64,000 nucleotides of DNA from Undaria pinnatifida (Eukaryota > Sar > Phaeophyceae > Laminariales > Alariaceae): positions 8,929,967-8,993,966 of the forward strand of contig JABAKD010000015.1 in the NCBI GenBank assembly GCA_012845835.1. The letters run 5' to 3'. Below the pieces are notes generated by a model. The model saw only the letters and a program-made list of their open reading frames with translations, made no database searches and was not told where the DNA came from. Shown piece after piece: positions 20,290-31,200 of this stretch. The position numbers and the translations under genes were made by a program. Position 1 is the first letter of the stretch. Each line of letters starts with the position of its first letter.

Positions 20290-20607
20290 TTTTTTTTTTT
20301 TTTTTTTTGTTGCACACTTTTACTTTCCAGCTTCTGGACAAGCCGTGGTCACAGGTGTCATCCCTTCTCCTCCCCGGTTCTTGACTTCAATTTTTATCGC
20401 GCATAAGGTTCAGCAATCCCACTGCTCGTCGATTGTTCATTGAGTGTTGCCTTCTCACGCTCTCGCGCTTTCCGCAAGTCAATTTGTCCACAAAAAAAAG
20501 TCCCAACGAATTTATACGAGTATGCACTCGGCGGGGCTCGAACTCACGAAACTGACCTATACCAGGCTCGAGGATAACCTGATGCGCCACCGGGGCGACC
20601 GGTGTTA
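20290..20607 (-). repeat. tRNA-derived SINE S1, copy 1
   Basis: On the minus strand the head reads CCCCGGTGGCGCATCAGGTT (A-box like) and, about 30 bp on, GTGAGTTCGAGCCCC (B-box like). The body ('ttgacttgcggaaagcgcga', 'gacgagcagtgggattgctg') follows, then 'cacctgtgaccacggcttgt' and a poly-A tail (T run at 20288-20309). Other copies: 25571, 48113 and 53955. Confidence 0.88.
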
Positions 20608-20649
20608 TACTGTGTTGGCTACGGTGTAAAAGAATATTACAACGAATGA

Positions 20650-20815
20650 AAATACACTCCAGCTGTGAAATCGAAGATTTCGTCGAAACTCATATTTGGA
20701 AGCTGTTTGTGATACTCCGATCGCGCGTATTACGAGTTGCGTGTCCTCATTAAGGATATAGGTCGGCGACTCCCCTTACAGCAACAGTAGTGTAGCTATC
20801 AGGGTAGTCTTGTAA
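20650..20815 (+). repeat. R1 repeat, truncated
   Basis: R1 runs from 'aatacactccagctgtgaaa' to 'gtgtagctatcagggt' and ends before the 'gtcagtctgtgcgc' module, inside transposon C. Confidence 0.8.
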
Positions 20816-20816
20816 A

Positions 20817-21014
20817 TCATATCTCACTTACGCGGCAGGTCGCACAGGTGTGGCAATTGCGGTGCATCTTGCTTGTCCCGAGCGGGTCCACCACACCACA
20901 AGTGCCATGGAGGTACTGCCCGCAGACCCCTCTGCATTGGTGATTTGTGAACTTCGGTGGGCCTGGCGTGTGGTCGGGGACAGCTTTGCAGCGACTGCCC
21001 GCTGCGCAGGGCAT
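20817..21014 (-). CDS. Cys/His-rich small protein of transposon C
   Basis: A 65-codon frame starts at an ATG in MPCAAGSRCKAV and continues with HQCRGVCGQYLHGTCGVVD and KMHRNCHTCATC. The spacing C-x6-C...H-x-C-x3-C-x4-H-x2-C...H-x2-C-x2-C could bind two zinc ions, like BED or PHD-type fingers, but it fits no family I can name. A stop lies upstream in the same frame. Related frames occur in transposons A and B at the same place beside an inverted repeat. It may be a DNA-binding domain of a lost transposase or a captured exon. Confidence 0.5.
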   Translation of the reverse strand: MPCAAGSRCKAVPDHTPGPPKFTNHQCRGVCGQYLHGTCGVVDPLGTSKMHRNCHTCATCRVSEI

Positions 21015-21224
21015 GGTGTCTGCAGCTGCTGTGTGTGATGTGTGTGATGGCTATGTTGTGTGATTTCCAGCCGCTCGATTTCAGAGAAAATTCTAGACAT
21101 AAGACCAGTTCTTTCCAAAATTGATTTTGGTCGTGCCAGCCAATTCACCTCTCTTGAACCCGCACTTTCTCTTATAAACATTTTCTCTTAAACCGTAGCC
21201 GCTACTGTAAAGCAATTCAGACAC

Positions 21225-21595
21225 CCTCCAAGGATATAGTCTAAAGCGGGTAGAATAAAAAAAAAGTGAGCGTATGTACTTGTTGCCGTTGTTGTTGATG
21301 TTGTTCTCACATTAACTCGCGCAATAATCAAGTCCGTGGTCACAGGACAGGCTCCAGTCACTCTGGAGCTGAGGAATACCCCAGGGAAAAACACAAACAA
21401 CCCAAGGTGGTACACGCATATATCACAGCTGACGCAATTCATGCCTCCACCAGAAATATATACAAGTGAAATCAAGAGTCAGTCTACGATGTGCCAGGTC
21501 CATGCCGGTGCATACGTCTCATTACTCACGCCTGGAGAAACCAACTATTCCGATTGCCACCCACCACGTGTTGTTGTTTTCTCACATTATATATA
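21225..21595 (-). repeat. S2 SINE-like repeat, nearly full copy
   Basis: On the minus strand it runs from 'ggtttctccaggcgtgagta' (about 21542) to 'gagttaatgtgagaacaaca' with a short CAA/CAG tail at 21280-21300. This is the best copy for a consensus. Confidence 0.8.
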
Positions 21596-21945
21596 ACACG
21601 TAGTATCAACCACTACGCATACGCACGACAGGCGTAAGTCCATTGGAGAAGAAAAACAAAAAAGAAAAGAAGATGAAGGAAAAGAAAGAAAATGGAAGAA
21701 AGCGAAACAAAACAAAAAATGAACGAAAAGAAAAGAAAAAAAAAGAAAAAGCAAGAAAAGACAAGAAGACAAGAAGAGGAAGCAGGCAAGAAAAAAAAAA
21801 CAAGATGAAAAGGGGAAAAGAGAGAAAGATGTCATACTAGCAGACCCTGGGAACTGGCTGAGGATGGCATTGGGCTCACAGAGGGTATCACGTCCATCAT
21901 CAATGGCACCGTGGAGATAACGCAACGTGGTGAAGGAGTCATGGC
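21596..21945 (+). repeat. Right arm of a dispersed inverted repeat
   Basis: This is the inverted partner of 16880-17240. It includes a long purine run (21640-21835) that corresponds to the polypyrimidine run of the left arm. Confidence 0.7.
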
Positions 21946-22034
21946 GGTCTTATGCCATATTGTGACGGCCATTAGAAGGCCAACAACTTTCAATACGATG
22001 ATGGCCAAACCCAGACTACAGTCTCTTGGGCATG

Positions 22035-22165
22035 ACGCCCCCCCTTCCACCCCTCCCCCCCTTCCTCCCTTTTCCGCCTCCCCCCTGCCCCCCTCCCCCC
22101 CCCGCCCCCTCTCCTTCCCCCTCCTCCCCGTCCCCCCCCGCCCCCCCCCCTTCCCCTTTCCCCCG
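22035..22165. repeat. C-rich low-complexity tract
   Basis: Runs of C broken by T, directly beyond the 3' end of the LINE frame. Confidence 0.8.
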
Positions 22166-24175
22166 GTCGCTTAGAGATGCACACGGTGAATGGCGCTGCC
22201 GCAGCATTTGCGCGTCGCTCTGCATCTTTGCGTCTCTCCGTTTCATGCCAATTCCGCATGAACAACTCGGCTCCTTCCTCTACTCTTCGAAACCATCTGT
22301 CAGCCTTCTGAGCAGCCTTTCGGCATTTATTCCAAAGACCGACATATCCTCTATCAGATGACCCATCCAGTCCTTCTCTTGCCCCCCTGAGTAGTCCTTA
22401 CCCCCAACAAACTCCCTAAACATCACCCTTTGTGGCAGAAGCTCCTCCTCAATACGTGCTAGGAATCCCGCAAGCAATATCCTCCGTTTGCGCACTATCG
22501 CCTCAACGCTCTCGGAATCTTTCTTGGCAAGCGCGTCGCCGTACGATAGGGTGTGGTCGTCGCGTACCCGTTTCCGCCATCCAAGGCATCGGAGGAGCAT
22601 GCAGCGGTGAACCCGTCGTAGCCTGACATAGTCAGGCTTCTTCGGGCTCCACGTCATGCAACCGTTCAGCAGTGTATCGACCACCTCAGCTTTCAACAAC
22701 CGCACCTTCAACCGTAAACGCAAACGCGAGCGATCATAGATTTCCATCTTGTACCGTTGAAAGCACGCCCAGGCCCTCCGAAGACGCCGCGTTATTTCAA
22801 TGCTCAGGTCTTTGTCTGCGGTGATAACCCCGACCAAGTACACAAACTGGATTGTTTGTTTGTATACCTGGCCCCCGCCTTTGGTTTCCAGGCACATAAT
22901 CTCTGTTTTTGCCCCGGATACTGTAAGCCCGGACGACGAGCAAGCAGTCACGATCACCGTCATCATCCTCTCCAGCCCTTCTGATGATCGCGATACGATG
23001 CCCGCATAGTCCGCGTACAGCATACCCCACAATCTCTGCACCTCCTCCCCCTCCTCCCGCTCCGTCCGTCGACTTTGCCTGTGCGTGAAGTGCCCTTCTT
23101 CTCGCCTTCCTCCTTTTGCTGGAGATGCACCATGTTGTCCGTGATGGCCGCATCAGCGAGGAAGCGTTTCTCGGCCACACGCAGTACCGTTGTGAAAAAC
23201 ATGTTGAACAGCAGTGGTGCGAGCACGCATCCTTGCCTGACAACTTGCCCCACGTCGAATTTATCCGGGCACTCTCCATCATCCAGCCGCACGCATGCTT
23301 GCATACCGTCGTAGAATTGGCGGATGACGGCGAGCGTTCTCGGTGGCACGCCAAAACGAGCAAGGACATGCCACAAAAGGCTTCCGTCGACGGAGTCGTA
23401 TGGTTTGGTGAGGTTAATCAAGCACATGTGACCCAGGCTACGGTAGGGGGGTCCCTTTTTGGGCCTTAAGTTTCAGTGGTTAGGGGTCACTCGCGCGAGT
23501 AACCCCTTTGTTCTTTTGCGTTCTTGCGTTTTCTTCATGTCTTATGTTGACGAAATCCATCCTGAATGCAAAGGTAATCTAAGCTGCTCCAAAACAACTG
23601 CCTAAACCATTTTTATCCGTGAGCTTTAGAGTCGCTCGTGCGAGTGGCTAAAACACACCAGTGAAATCGGGGGTACCCCCCCTACCGTAGCCTTGGTCAT
23701 GTACAAGGGGGCGTCCTTCTTCCGCGCCAGTTCGTGCAGCCGTCGTACGACGAGAACATCATGTCAACCGTCGAGCGTTGGGGTCTGAACCCACACGGTT
23801 CCTCCGGCCGAATGTTCTCGCGTTCGCAATAGTCACTCAGGCGACCCGCGATGACTTTGAGTAGTACTTTACCGGCGTGAGCCACGAGGGAGATGCCACG
23901 ATAATTGCCACACTCAGTCCGATCTTTCTTTTTTTGAAGCACCTAAATCGTTGCATCTTGCCATTGTTGCGGTACACCACCCCCCGTTCACAAAGCGACG
24001 ATATTATCGTGGAAGTTTCTGAGGGTGTTCAGTTCTCCATCGTTGGCCAAAACCTTCACGAGCTCGTCCGGGAGACCATCGAGCCCTACCGCCTATCGGT
24101 TCGCCAACGCACGGATCGCCTCCTCTACTTCGTACCTAGACGGGACATCGTCCAGTGGCCTGCACGGGGGCCACG
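22165..24175 (-). pseudogene. LINE (non-LTR) reverse transcriptase, 5'-truncated
   Basis: Non-LTR RTs prime on nicked target DNA. From high to low coordinates: [66 protein letters not shown]; a MITE interrupts here; then CLINLTKPYDSVDGSLLW (catalytic Asp changed, KPYDS for KAYDS-type), VRQGCVLAPLLFNMFF, and LWGMLYADYAGIVS in place of the usual YADD. A long thumb and C-terminal region follow (LLNGCMTWSPKKPDYVRLRR, LGWRKRVRDDHTLSYGD), ending RNWHETERRKDAERRANA after a frameshift near 22285. The N-terminal endonuclease is absent. Stops, a shift, the YADY active site and the MITE show it is dead. Confidence 0.92.
23430..23698. mobile_element. 269-bp MITE inside the LINE reverse transcriptase
   Basis: The ends are GACCCAGGCTACGGTAGGGG and, inverted, GACCAAGGCTACGGTAGGGG. 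Removing the element and one flanking copy restores the LINE reading frame across LYM-CLINL, which proves an insertion. The target duplication is ATGT (or TG, because of terminal ambiguity). The interior holds a GGGGT...ACCCC palindrome around CACTCGCGCGAGTA and a second CTCGTGCGAG hairpin. It has no coding capacity. Confidence 0.88.
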
Positions 24176-24914
24176 TAACGTATACGTGCTAAGAAATAAT
24201 GACACTTACGCTTCCAGATTCTCAAACCGATTACAAGCGTCCATCTGCCACCAGGCCCCGCTATACGGGTGCTTCGGTGCCCACCCAGTGTCGTTGCTGC
24301 AGCTGCTACTGTTGTTGATGTACCCCCCCTTGACTGACGCCCTTTGTGCTGTGGTGCCTCGCCTTGCTGCTGCTGCTGCTGTTGTGCATCCGTGCCATGC
24401 GGCTGATGCTGTGCCCACCCCTGCTGCTGATGCTGCGGCGGCATTCGTACCGGGTCTAACGACGCCTGTGATGGCCCGGCAAAAAATGCGAGATGCCTTT
24501 TATCCCGTCCCGCCCCTGCCTCCTGCCGGCACGAACACCTTCCACCCGCCTTGAGCTTCCGCTGGGGGAAAAACAAAATCATCGCGATATCGGGCGAGAC
24601 ATGTTGCGTGAAACGGGTCTGCTCGCGGTGCCTATCCTTCTTGGCGACGTACGACTACCCTACTGTCCATGGCTGGTGACATGCGACTACCCCTACCGGA
24701 CCCGTGCCTTTTCCTACACGACCGGGTGGGACATCCGTCGCGGTCCTGTATAGTCCAATACTTTGCGAGAACTGTGCGCTCCTACTCCACCTACCCACGT
24801 TAGCGAGCGTATTCCGCCGCACTCTACCGTCGTTTTTTAATGTTGTCGACCTCTTCGTCGCTTCCTGCTGCCCCGCTTCCTGACATTTGACAAATAAAAA
24901 CAAAAAAAAACTCA
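24176..24914 (-). other. Gln/Pro-rich open frame, unassigned
   Basis: A minus-strand frame (24582-24136) holds PPQHQQQGWAQHQPHGTDAQ then a run of seven Q, produced by CTG repeats at 24300-24440. It may be the remains of a first ORF (gag-like) of the retroelement whose A repeat lies at 24915-25260. That link is only positional. 24590-24910 has no motif. Confidence 0.3.
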
Positions 24915-25260
24915 TGACGACCCCTGACGTCCCTTGCCCGGTGTCACGGTCCTCTTCAGCTCGTGCAGGCCCTCGCTCGTTAGGTACTTGTCCTTTGTTG
25001 CTGTGCTGCACCGACGATCCCACGCTTCACAGCTCTACCGGTTCCTGCTGACATCTGACACTTCGTTATCCTCTCGGCCTCATATTCATGTAGAACTTTC
25101 TTCTTATTATTATTACCGTGTACCCGCAGCATCCCGCCGTCCTACATGGAAAAAAACTCGCGGAATTTCGTCGGTCTACTCTTCAATCTTTCTACCCGTT
25201 ACCCCCAAACACCAGGTTGCCCCAACGACAACCTTCCTCTTTTTCAATCCCACACCGGTT
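24915..25260 (-). repeat. Second copy of the A repeat (candidate A1)
   Basis: It is homologous to 12395-12716 in the same orientation. In a minus-strand element the left terminal A1 would lie at the higher coordinate, which is where this copy is. About 11 kb of other elements separate it from the B1-A2-x-B2 cluster, so it may belong to another copy. Confidence 0.6.
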
Positions 25261-25570
25261 AGCCCCTTCATGTTTCTTCTTCTCCCGACCTAGACACAAC
25301 ACAGGTCCGGGTCCGGGGCACGAAGCAAGCCCTTCTCCCTCCTCCCGACTGACTACATGATACACGCGCTTTCATTCTTGTCGCTAGAATAACTGGGGCA
25401 CTTTTTTTCCATCGTCGTGGACTCGCGTCGAGCTGTGCTTTCTTAACTCGTACAAGTAAACAAGATTTAAAGGTATTGTATCAGGGGGACGGGGTCCACG
25501 GCAGTTGTTAACGGGTGTACACAGGCAGCAGCACCGTTTGAGAGATACCCGGTACAATATAGTCACATAT
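25261..25570. other. No recognisable feature
   Basis: No motif and no repeat shared with the window were found. Confidence 0.4.
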
Positions 25571-25885
25571 GATGCCGGTCGCCCCGGTGGAGTATCAGGT
25601 TATCCTCGAGGCTGGTATAGGTCAGTTTCGTGAGTTTGAATTGCTCCGAGATCATACCCGTAAAATTTTGTGGAGATTTCTCTTGTGCACAAATTGACTT
25701 GCGGAAAACGCGAGAGGGTGAGTTTGCAACACTCGATCCAAAATCGACGAGCAGTGGGATTGCTGAGCCTTATGCGCGTTGAAAGTTTAAGGCGAGAACC
25801 GGGGGGGAGAGGGGACGACACCTGTGACCACGGCTTGTCCAGGAGCTGGAGAGTAGGAGTATGTGAAAAAAAAAGAAAGTCACAG
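25571..25885 (+). repeat. tRNA-derived SINE S1, copy 2
   Basis: Head CCCCGGTGGAGTATCAGGTT, a B-box region degraded to GTGAGTTTGAATTGC, then body, 'acacctgtgaccacggcttg' and a poly-A tail at 25866-25878. Confidence 0.88.
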
Positions 25886-26129
25886 TAGCAGTGGCCCATA
25901 TACGGTGTCAGCTAAACTCAGCACTTTCTACGGCATCCGCACTATTCTTGGGAATATCGTTTTGGTGGTGTTGCGAACGGACATGAATATGCAACGCTAC
26001 AGGCAATCCCAAGCGGTATCCTCGGTGTTGTATACCTGGTAATGAGCAGTGGCACTACTATCCAACCGGCCTTACTGAGGGTTCGCCAAACTGACTCAAA
26101 ACTGATGTGAGGTAGAGACAAAGAATGGT
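25886..26129. other. No recognisable feature
   Basis: A single 'cactactatccaaccggcc' resembles the GGCACTATT motif of transposon A but has no context. Nothing else is seen. Confidence 0.4.
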
Positions 26130-26525
26130 GGTCTGTTCGTGTTTCGTGTTTGCTTGTTGTTTGTTGCTGTTCTCATCCAAGTTCGCATGATCAAGTCCCT
26201 GGTGACAGGATACAGGCTGCAGTTGCTCTGTGACCGAGGAATACCCCAGGGAAAAACGCGAACAACTTCGAGCGGTGCATGCATTTATCGTAGTTGTTGT
26301 TGTTGTTGTTGTTTTCACATTAACTCGCATAATCAAGTCCGTGGTCACAGGACAGGTTCCAGTCACTCTGGAGCTGAGAAATACCAGGAAAAATCACACA
26401 ACCCAAGGTGGTACACGCATATATCACATCTGACGCAATTCATGCCTCCATCAGAATCGTATAAAAGTGAAATCGGGAGTCAGTCTACGATGTGCCAGGT
26501 CCAGGCCGGTGCATACGTCTTGGTA
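26130..26525 (-). repeat. Two S2 SINE-like copies in tandem
   Basis: The first (about 26150-26290) is diverged and truncated. The second (26290-26525) is nearly complete on the minus strand, with (TTG)n at 26290-26315. The second copy's tail runs into the first copy's body. Confidence 0.8.
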
Positions 26526-26574
26526 ACCCTCGAGTACTAGCGTTTGTCCTTGAGTTAGATCTCACCGTGCTGAT

Positions 26575-26830
26575 ATTTCAACTTATTTGCAAAATGCAAA
26601 AAATTGTTAAACTGTCTAGGGCGCCTACCAATAGCACCGCGAGTGGTACGCTCAATTCGGCCCAAGTCGACGAGGCAAGAAAATGCTGAGTTCATCTCGT
26701 GATAAAAAAAATGAGGGCGCGTACTTCTCCTGTGGTGGGGAGGGCAGAGAGGAGGGCCCGCTTTGCGACCCCAGATCTGAGTTACTTCGTGGGAGGGAGG
26801 GCGAGAGTAGTGCGCATATGTATGTGGTGA
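26575..26830 (+). repeat. Dispersed repeat R5, copy 2
   Basis: This is the partner of 555-830; see the shared marks given there. Confidence 0.5.
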
Positions 26831-27340
26831 CTGGGGTAACAAAAAAGCAGAAACAAAAACACCGCTTACCACCCATAAAAGACTGCCACGTGTACAGTAT
26901 TTCATGCATTCGCACGCATATGTTCAAGTATAGTATATACCTGCCATTTGAGTGGCAATCCGTAGAGCTGGTAATTACAAAATGTAACGGAATTCACGGG
27001 CTTCGGGTCCTGTCCCTTCATGCTTGACTCACCGAACATGAACAGGAGGACGAGCAGTACGTAGCATGCGTACGAGGTCGCCGTCATGCCGAGCGGCATG
27101 TCCATCCCTCGTCCACTTTCACGTGCCATATGTGGGGTTTGACCTGTGACCTGCGTGAGCCCGTGGGGGCGATGAGCCTGGATGAACACTTACGATCACG
27201 ACAATCGCTTACGAAATTTGACGAACGAAAATGGCGTCACGTACCTGAAATAATACCTGGTACTCTATTACTAAGGATATTGTGCACTAGCCATACAAAG
27301 ATGCAACCAAATATATTCAGACTGGTATCTATTATAAAAT
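26831..27340. other. No recognisable feature
   Basis: Short frames only. A palindromic 'catgccgagcggcatg' lies near 27087. Confidence 0.45.
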
Positions 27341-27840
27341 ATGAAAATACACTCCAGCTGTGAGATCGAAGATTTCGTCGAAACTCATCTTTGCAAGCTG
27401 TGCGTGATACTCCGATCGCGCGCATTACGAGTTGTGTGTCCTCATTAAGGATATAGGTCGGCGACTCCCCTTACAACTACAGTGTAGCTATCAGGGTCAA
27501 CAGGATGATTTTAGTCAGTCTGTGCGCGGAAACTATAAAACCCGTTTCTGAGGGGGACAAAATCTGACAGCTGTGAAGGGAAAGGGGGGCCTGGTTTTGA
27601 TCAAAAGCGAGCGGGTTTGGAGGGGGGCGGGGGGAAAGGGGCAATTTGTGCATGTAAGCTATAAATCCTTTCGAGGGGATAAATCTGACGGTTTTGGCAC
27701 CAGTATATTATTGGGGGCGGGGGGGGGGGGGGGGCAGCTTACTATGTGCCTGGAAACTATACATTATTTTGAGGGGATAAATGTGACATTTTTGGAAATA
27801 ATACATCAGTTTATCATGTATATCCTGGGGTAATTCGTAC
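27341..27840 (+). repeat. R1 composite head of the satellite locus
   Basis: A full R1 (27341-27575) ends in 'ggaaactataaaacccgttt' and 'gggggacaaaatctgacagc'. Two accessory modules follow. Both share 'ctata(a/c)at', 'gaggggataaat.tgac' and a flanking G tract. The last one ends 'tttatcatgtatatcctggg'. Confidence 0.88.
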
Positions 27841-28476
27841 AATCAGTGAGTAAAGAGAGGGTGGAGTGTTCGAGGGGTTGGGGTTGGGATGGGTTGGGGG
27901 GGGGAGGGTGGGGGGTGGGGGCGGGGTGGGGGGGGGGGGGGGGGGGAGACGGCTTTAGGTGAAGGGTTTGTTATACGTGTGGTGCTAGGTCTAGGCGAAG
28001 GTGCGGGTGATGGGGAAGAAGGGGGCGTTCGAGGCGGGGGGGGGGGGGAAACACAGCGGCATGGATGGCTCTCGAAAGATAATGAGGTGATATCCTGTGC
28101 GTGAAGTATTTATGAATATGGCGGATTTCGATATTTGGTGGGGCGTTTGAGTAAGGGAAAGCAAGAGGGGGGGGGGGGGGGGGGGGGGGATTTTTAGGAG
28201 GTGTAGGTTACAAATAATATTCAAATACACTTCGGCTGTGAGATCAATGATATGTAGCAGCTTGTTATACGCGTGGTGCTAGGTCTAGGCGATCGTGTAG
28301 GTGGTCGGGAAAGAGGGGGCGTTGGAGCGGGGGGGGGGGGGGAGGGGGGGGGGGGGGGGGGGGGACACAGCGGCATGGATGGCTCTTGGAAGATAATGAG
28401 GTGATATCTTGTGCGTGAAGTGTTTATTAATGTGGCGGATTTCGATATTTGGTGGGGCGTTTGAGTAAGGGAGAGC

Positions 28477-28507
<31 letters not shown>

Positions 28508-31200
28508 TTTTTAGGAGGTTTAGGTCACAAATAATATTCAAATACACTTCGGCTGTGAGATCAATGATATGTAGCAGCTTGTTATACGCGTGGTGCTAGG
28601 TCTAGGCGATCGTGCGGGTGGTCGGGAAAGAGGGGGCGTTGGAGCGGGGGGGGGGGGGGAGGGGGGGGGGGGGGGGGGGGGGAACACAGCGGCATGGATG
28701 GCTCTCGAAAGATAATGAGGTGATATCTTGTGCGTGAAGTGTTTATTAATGTGGCGGATTTCGATATTTGGTGGGGCGTTTGAGTAAGGGAGAGCAAGAG
28801 GGGGGGAGGGGGGGGGAGGGGGGGGGGGGGAATTTTTAGGAGGTTTAGGTCACAAATAATATTCAAATACATTTCGTCTGTGAGATCAATGATATGTAGC
28901 AGCTTGTTATACGCGTGGTGCTAGGTCTAGGCGATCGTGTAGGTGGTCGGGAAAGAGGGGGCGTTGGAGCGGGGGGGGGGGGGGAGGGGGGGGGGGGGGG
29001 GGGGGAACACAGCGGCATGGATGGCTCTCGAAAGAATATGAGGTGATATCTTGTGCGTGAATTTTTTTTTAATGTGGCGGATTTCGATATTGGGTGGGGC
29101 GTTTGAGTAAGGGAGAGCAAGAGGGGGGGGGGGGGGGGGGGGGGGGGGGATTTTTAGGAGGTTTAGGTCACAAATAATATTCAAATACACTTCGGCTGTG
29201 AGATCAATGATATGTAGCAGCTTGTTATACGCGTGGTGCTAGGTCTAGGCGATCGTGTAGGTGGTCGGGAAAGAGGGAGCGTTGGAGCGGGGGGGGGGGG
29301 GAGGGGGGGGGGGGGGGGGGGGGACACAGCGGCATGGATGGCTCTTGGAAGATAATGAGGTGATATCTTGTGCGTGAAGTGTTTATTAATGTGGCGGATT
29401 TTGATATTTGGTGGGGCGTTTGAGTAAGGGAGAGCAAGAGGGGGGGGGGGGGGGGGGGGATTTTTAGGAGGTTTAGGTCACAAATAATATTCAAATACAC
29501 TTCGGCTGTGAGATCAATGATATGTAGCAGCTTGTTATACGCGTGGTGCTAGGTCTAGGCGATCGTGTAGGTGGTCGGGAAAGAGGGGGCGTTGGAGCGG
29601 GGGGGGGGGGGAGGGGGGGGGGGGGGGGGGGGGGGGGCGGGGGACACGGCGGCATGGATGGCTCTCGAAAGATAATGAGGTGATATCTTGTGCGTGAAGT
29701 GTTTATTAATGTGGCGGATTTTGATATTTGGTGGGGCGTTTGAGTAAGGGAGAGCAAGAGGGGGGGGGTGGGGGGGGGGGGGGGGGATTTTTAGGAGGTT
29801 TAGGTCACAAATAATTTTCAAATACACTTCGGCTGTGAGATCAATGATATGTAGCAGCTTGTTATACGCGTGGTGCTAGGTCTAGGCGATCGTGTAGGTG
29901 GTCGGGAAAGAGGGGGCGTTGGAGCGGGGGGGGGGGGGAGGGGGGGGGGGGGGGGGGGGGGGAACACAGCGGCATGGATGGCTCTCGAAAGAATATGAGG
30001 TGATATCTTGTGCGTGAATTTTTTTTTAATGTGGCGGATTTCGATATTGGGTGGGGCGTTTGAGTAAGGGAGAGCAAGAGGGGGGGGGGGGGGGGGGGGG
30101 GGGGATTTTTAGGAGGTTTAGGTCACAAATAATATTCAAATACACTTCGGCTGTGAGATCAATGATATGTAGCAGCTTGTTATACGCGTGGTGCTAGGTC
30201 TAGGCGATCGTGTAGGTGGTCGGGAAAGAGGGAGCGTTGGAGCGGGGGGGGGGGGGAGGGGGGGGGGGGGGGGGGGGGACACAGCGGCATGGATGGCTCT
30301 TGGAAGATAATGAGGTGATATCTTGTGCGTGAAGTGTTTATTAATGTGGCGGATTTTGATATTTGGTGGGGCGTTTGAGTAAGGGAGAGCAAGAGGGGGG
30401 GGGGGGGGGGGGGGGATTTTTAGGAGGTTTAGGTCACAAATAATATTCAAATACACTTCGGCTGTGAGATCAATGATATGTAGCAGCTTGTTATACGCGT
30501 GGTGCTAGGTCTAGGCGATCGTGTAGGTGGTCGGGAAAGAGGGGGCGTTGGAGCGGGGGGGGGGGGGAGGGGGGGGGGGGGGGGGGGGGGGGGCGGGGGA
30601 CACGGCGGCATGGATGGCTCTCGAAAGATAATGAGGTGATATCTTGTGCGTGAAGTGTTTATTAATGTGGCGGATTTTGATATTTGGTGGGGCGTTTGAG
30701 TAAGGGAGAGCAAGAGGGGGGGGGTGGGGGGGGGGGGGGGGGGGGATTTTTAGGAGGTTTAGGTCACAAATAATTTTCAAATACACTTCGGCTGTGAGAT
30801 CAATGATATGTAGCAGCTTGTTATACGCGTGGTGCTAGGTCTAGGCGATCGTGTAGGTGGTCGGGAAAGAGGGGGCGTTGGAGCGGGGGGGGGGGGGGAC
30901 ACAGCGGCATGGATGGCTCTCGAAAGATAATGAGGTGATGTCTTGTGCGTGAAGTGTTTATTAATGTGGCGGATTTCGATATTTGGTGGGGCGTTTTGAG
31001 TAAGGGAGAGCAAGAGGGGGGGGGGGGGGGTTAGGAGGTTTAGGTCACAAATAATATTCAAATACACTTCGGCTGTGAGATCAATGATATGTAGCAGCTT
31101 GTTATACGCGTGGTGCTAGGTCTAGGCGATCGTGTAGGTGGTCGGAAAAGAGGGGGCGTTGGAAGGAGGGGGAGGGGGGGGGGGGGGGGGATAATTGAAA
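27841..31200 (+). repeat. G-rich satellite array, ~320-bp units, about ten copies
   Basis: Units are phased on 'ttcggctgtgagatcaatga', which starts at 28231, 28548, 28873 (variant), 29191, 29501, 29828, 30146, 30457, 30787 and 31068. Each unit has two poly-G tracts of about 10-40 bp (after 'gcgttggagcg' and after 'gagagcaagag'). They flank conserved sequence with 'ggcatggatggctct', 'tggcggattt' and 'gatatttggtggggcgtttg'. Variation in G-tract length explains most of the size range. Proline-rich frames on the minus strand are by-products of the G runs. Confidence 0.95.
28873..30787 (+). repeat. Duplicated trimeric higher-order repeat (2 x ~957 bp)
   Basis: Intervals 28873-29828 (318, 310, 327 bp) and 29828-30787 (318, 311, 330 bp) carry the same three unit types in order. 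The first type has 'gcgtgaattttttttt' and 'gatattgggtgg'. The second has 'gagggagcgttgg' and 'ggcggattttgatat'. The third has 'gggggacacggcggcatgg'. The two trimers are nearly identical, so the whole trimer was duplicated recently. Confidence 0.88.

Larger units (their letters stand above)
20218..21207. mobile_element. TA-flanked DNA transposon C, 990 bp
   Basis: Both ends begin CAGTAGCGGCTACGGTT followed by (C/T)AAGAGA, in inverted orientation, and both are directly flanked by TA (20216-20217, 21208-21209). TTCAAGAGAGG recurs subterminally. CAG termini, a TA duplication and 'CGGTTTAAGAGA' recall pogo-type elements; no transposase is present. The element contains a tRNA-derived SINE, a truncated R1 copy and a Cys-rich ORF next to the right end. 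Confidence 0.75.

Noticed and set aside
20540-20607. Possible tRNA gene
   Set aside because: A- and B-box like segments are present, but no acceptor stem or anticodon arm folds. Four copies with a shared body and poly-A tail show it is a tRNA-derived SINE head.
21643-21840. Lysine-rich 65-codon frame
   Set aside because: It is the purine run of an inverted repeat arm. The partner arm has no matching frame.
27991-31067. Many repeated proline-rich minus-strand frames of 60-108 codons
   Set aside because: They are translations of poly-G tracts and satellite units. No frame is kept across G tracts of varying length.
27841-31200. CRISPR-like regular array
   Set aside because: Units are ~320 bp, repeat and spacer are not distinct, and there are no cas genes or prokaryotic context.
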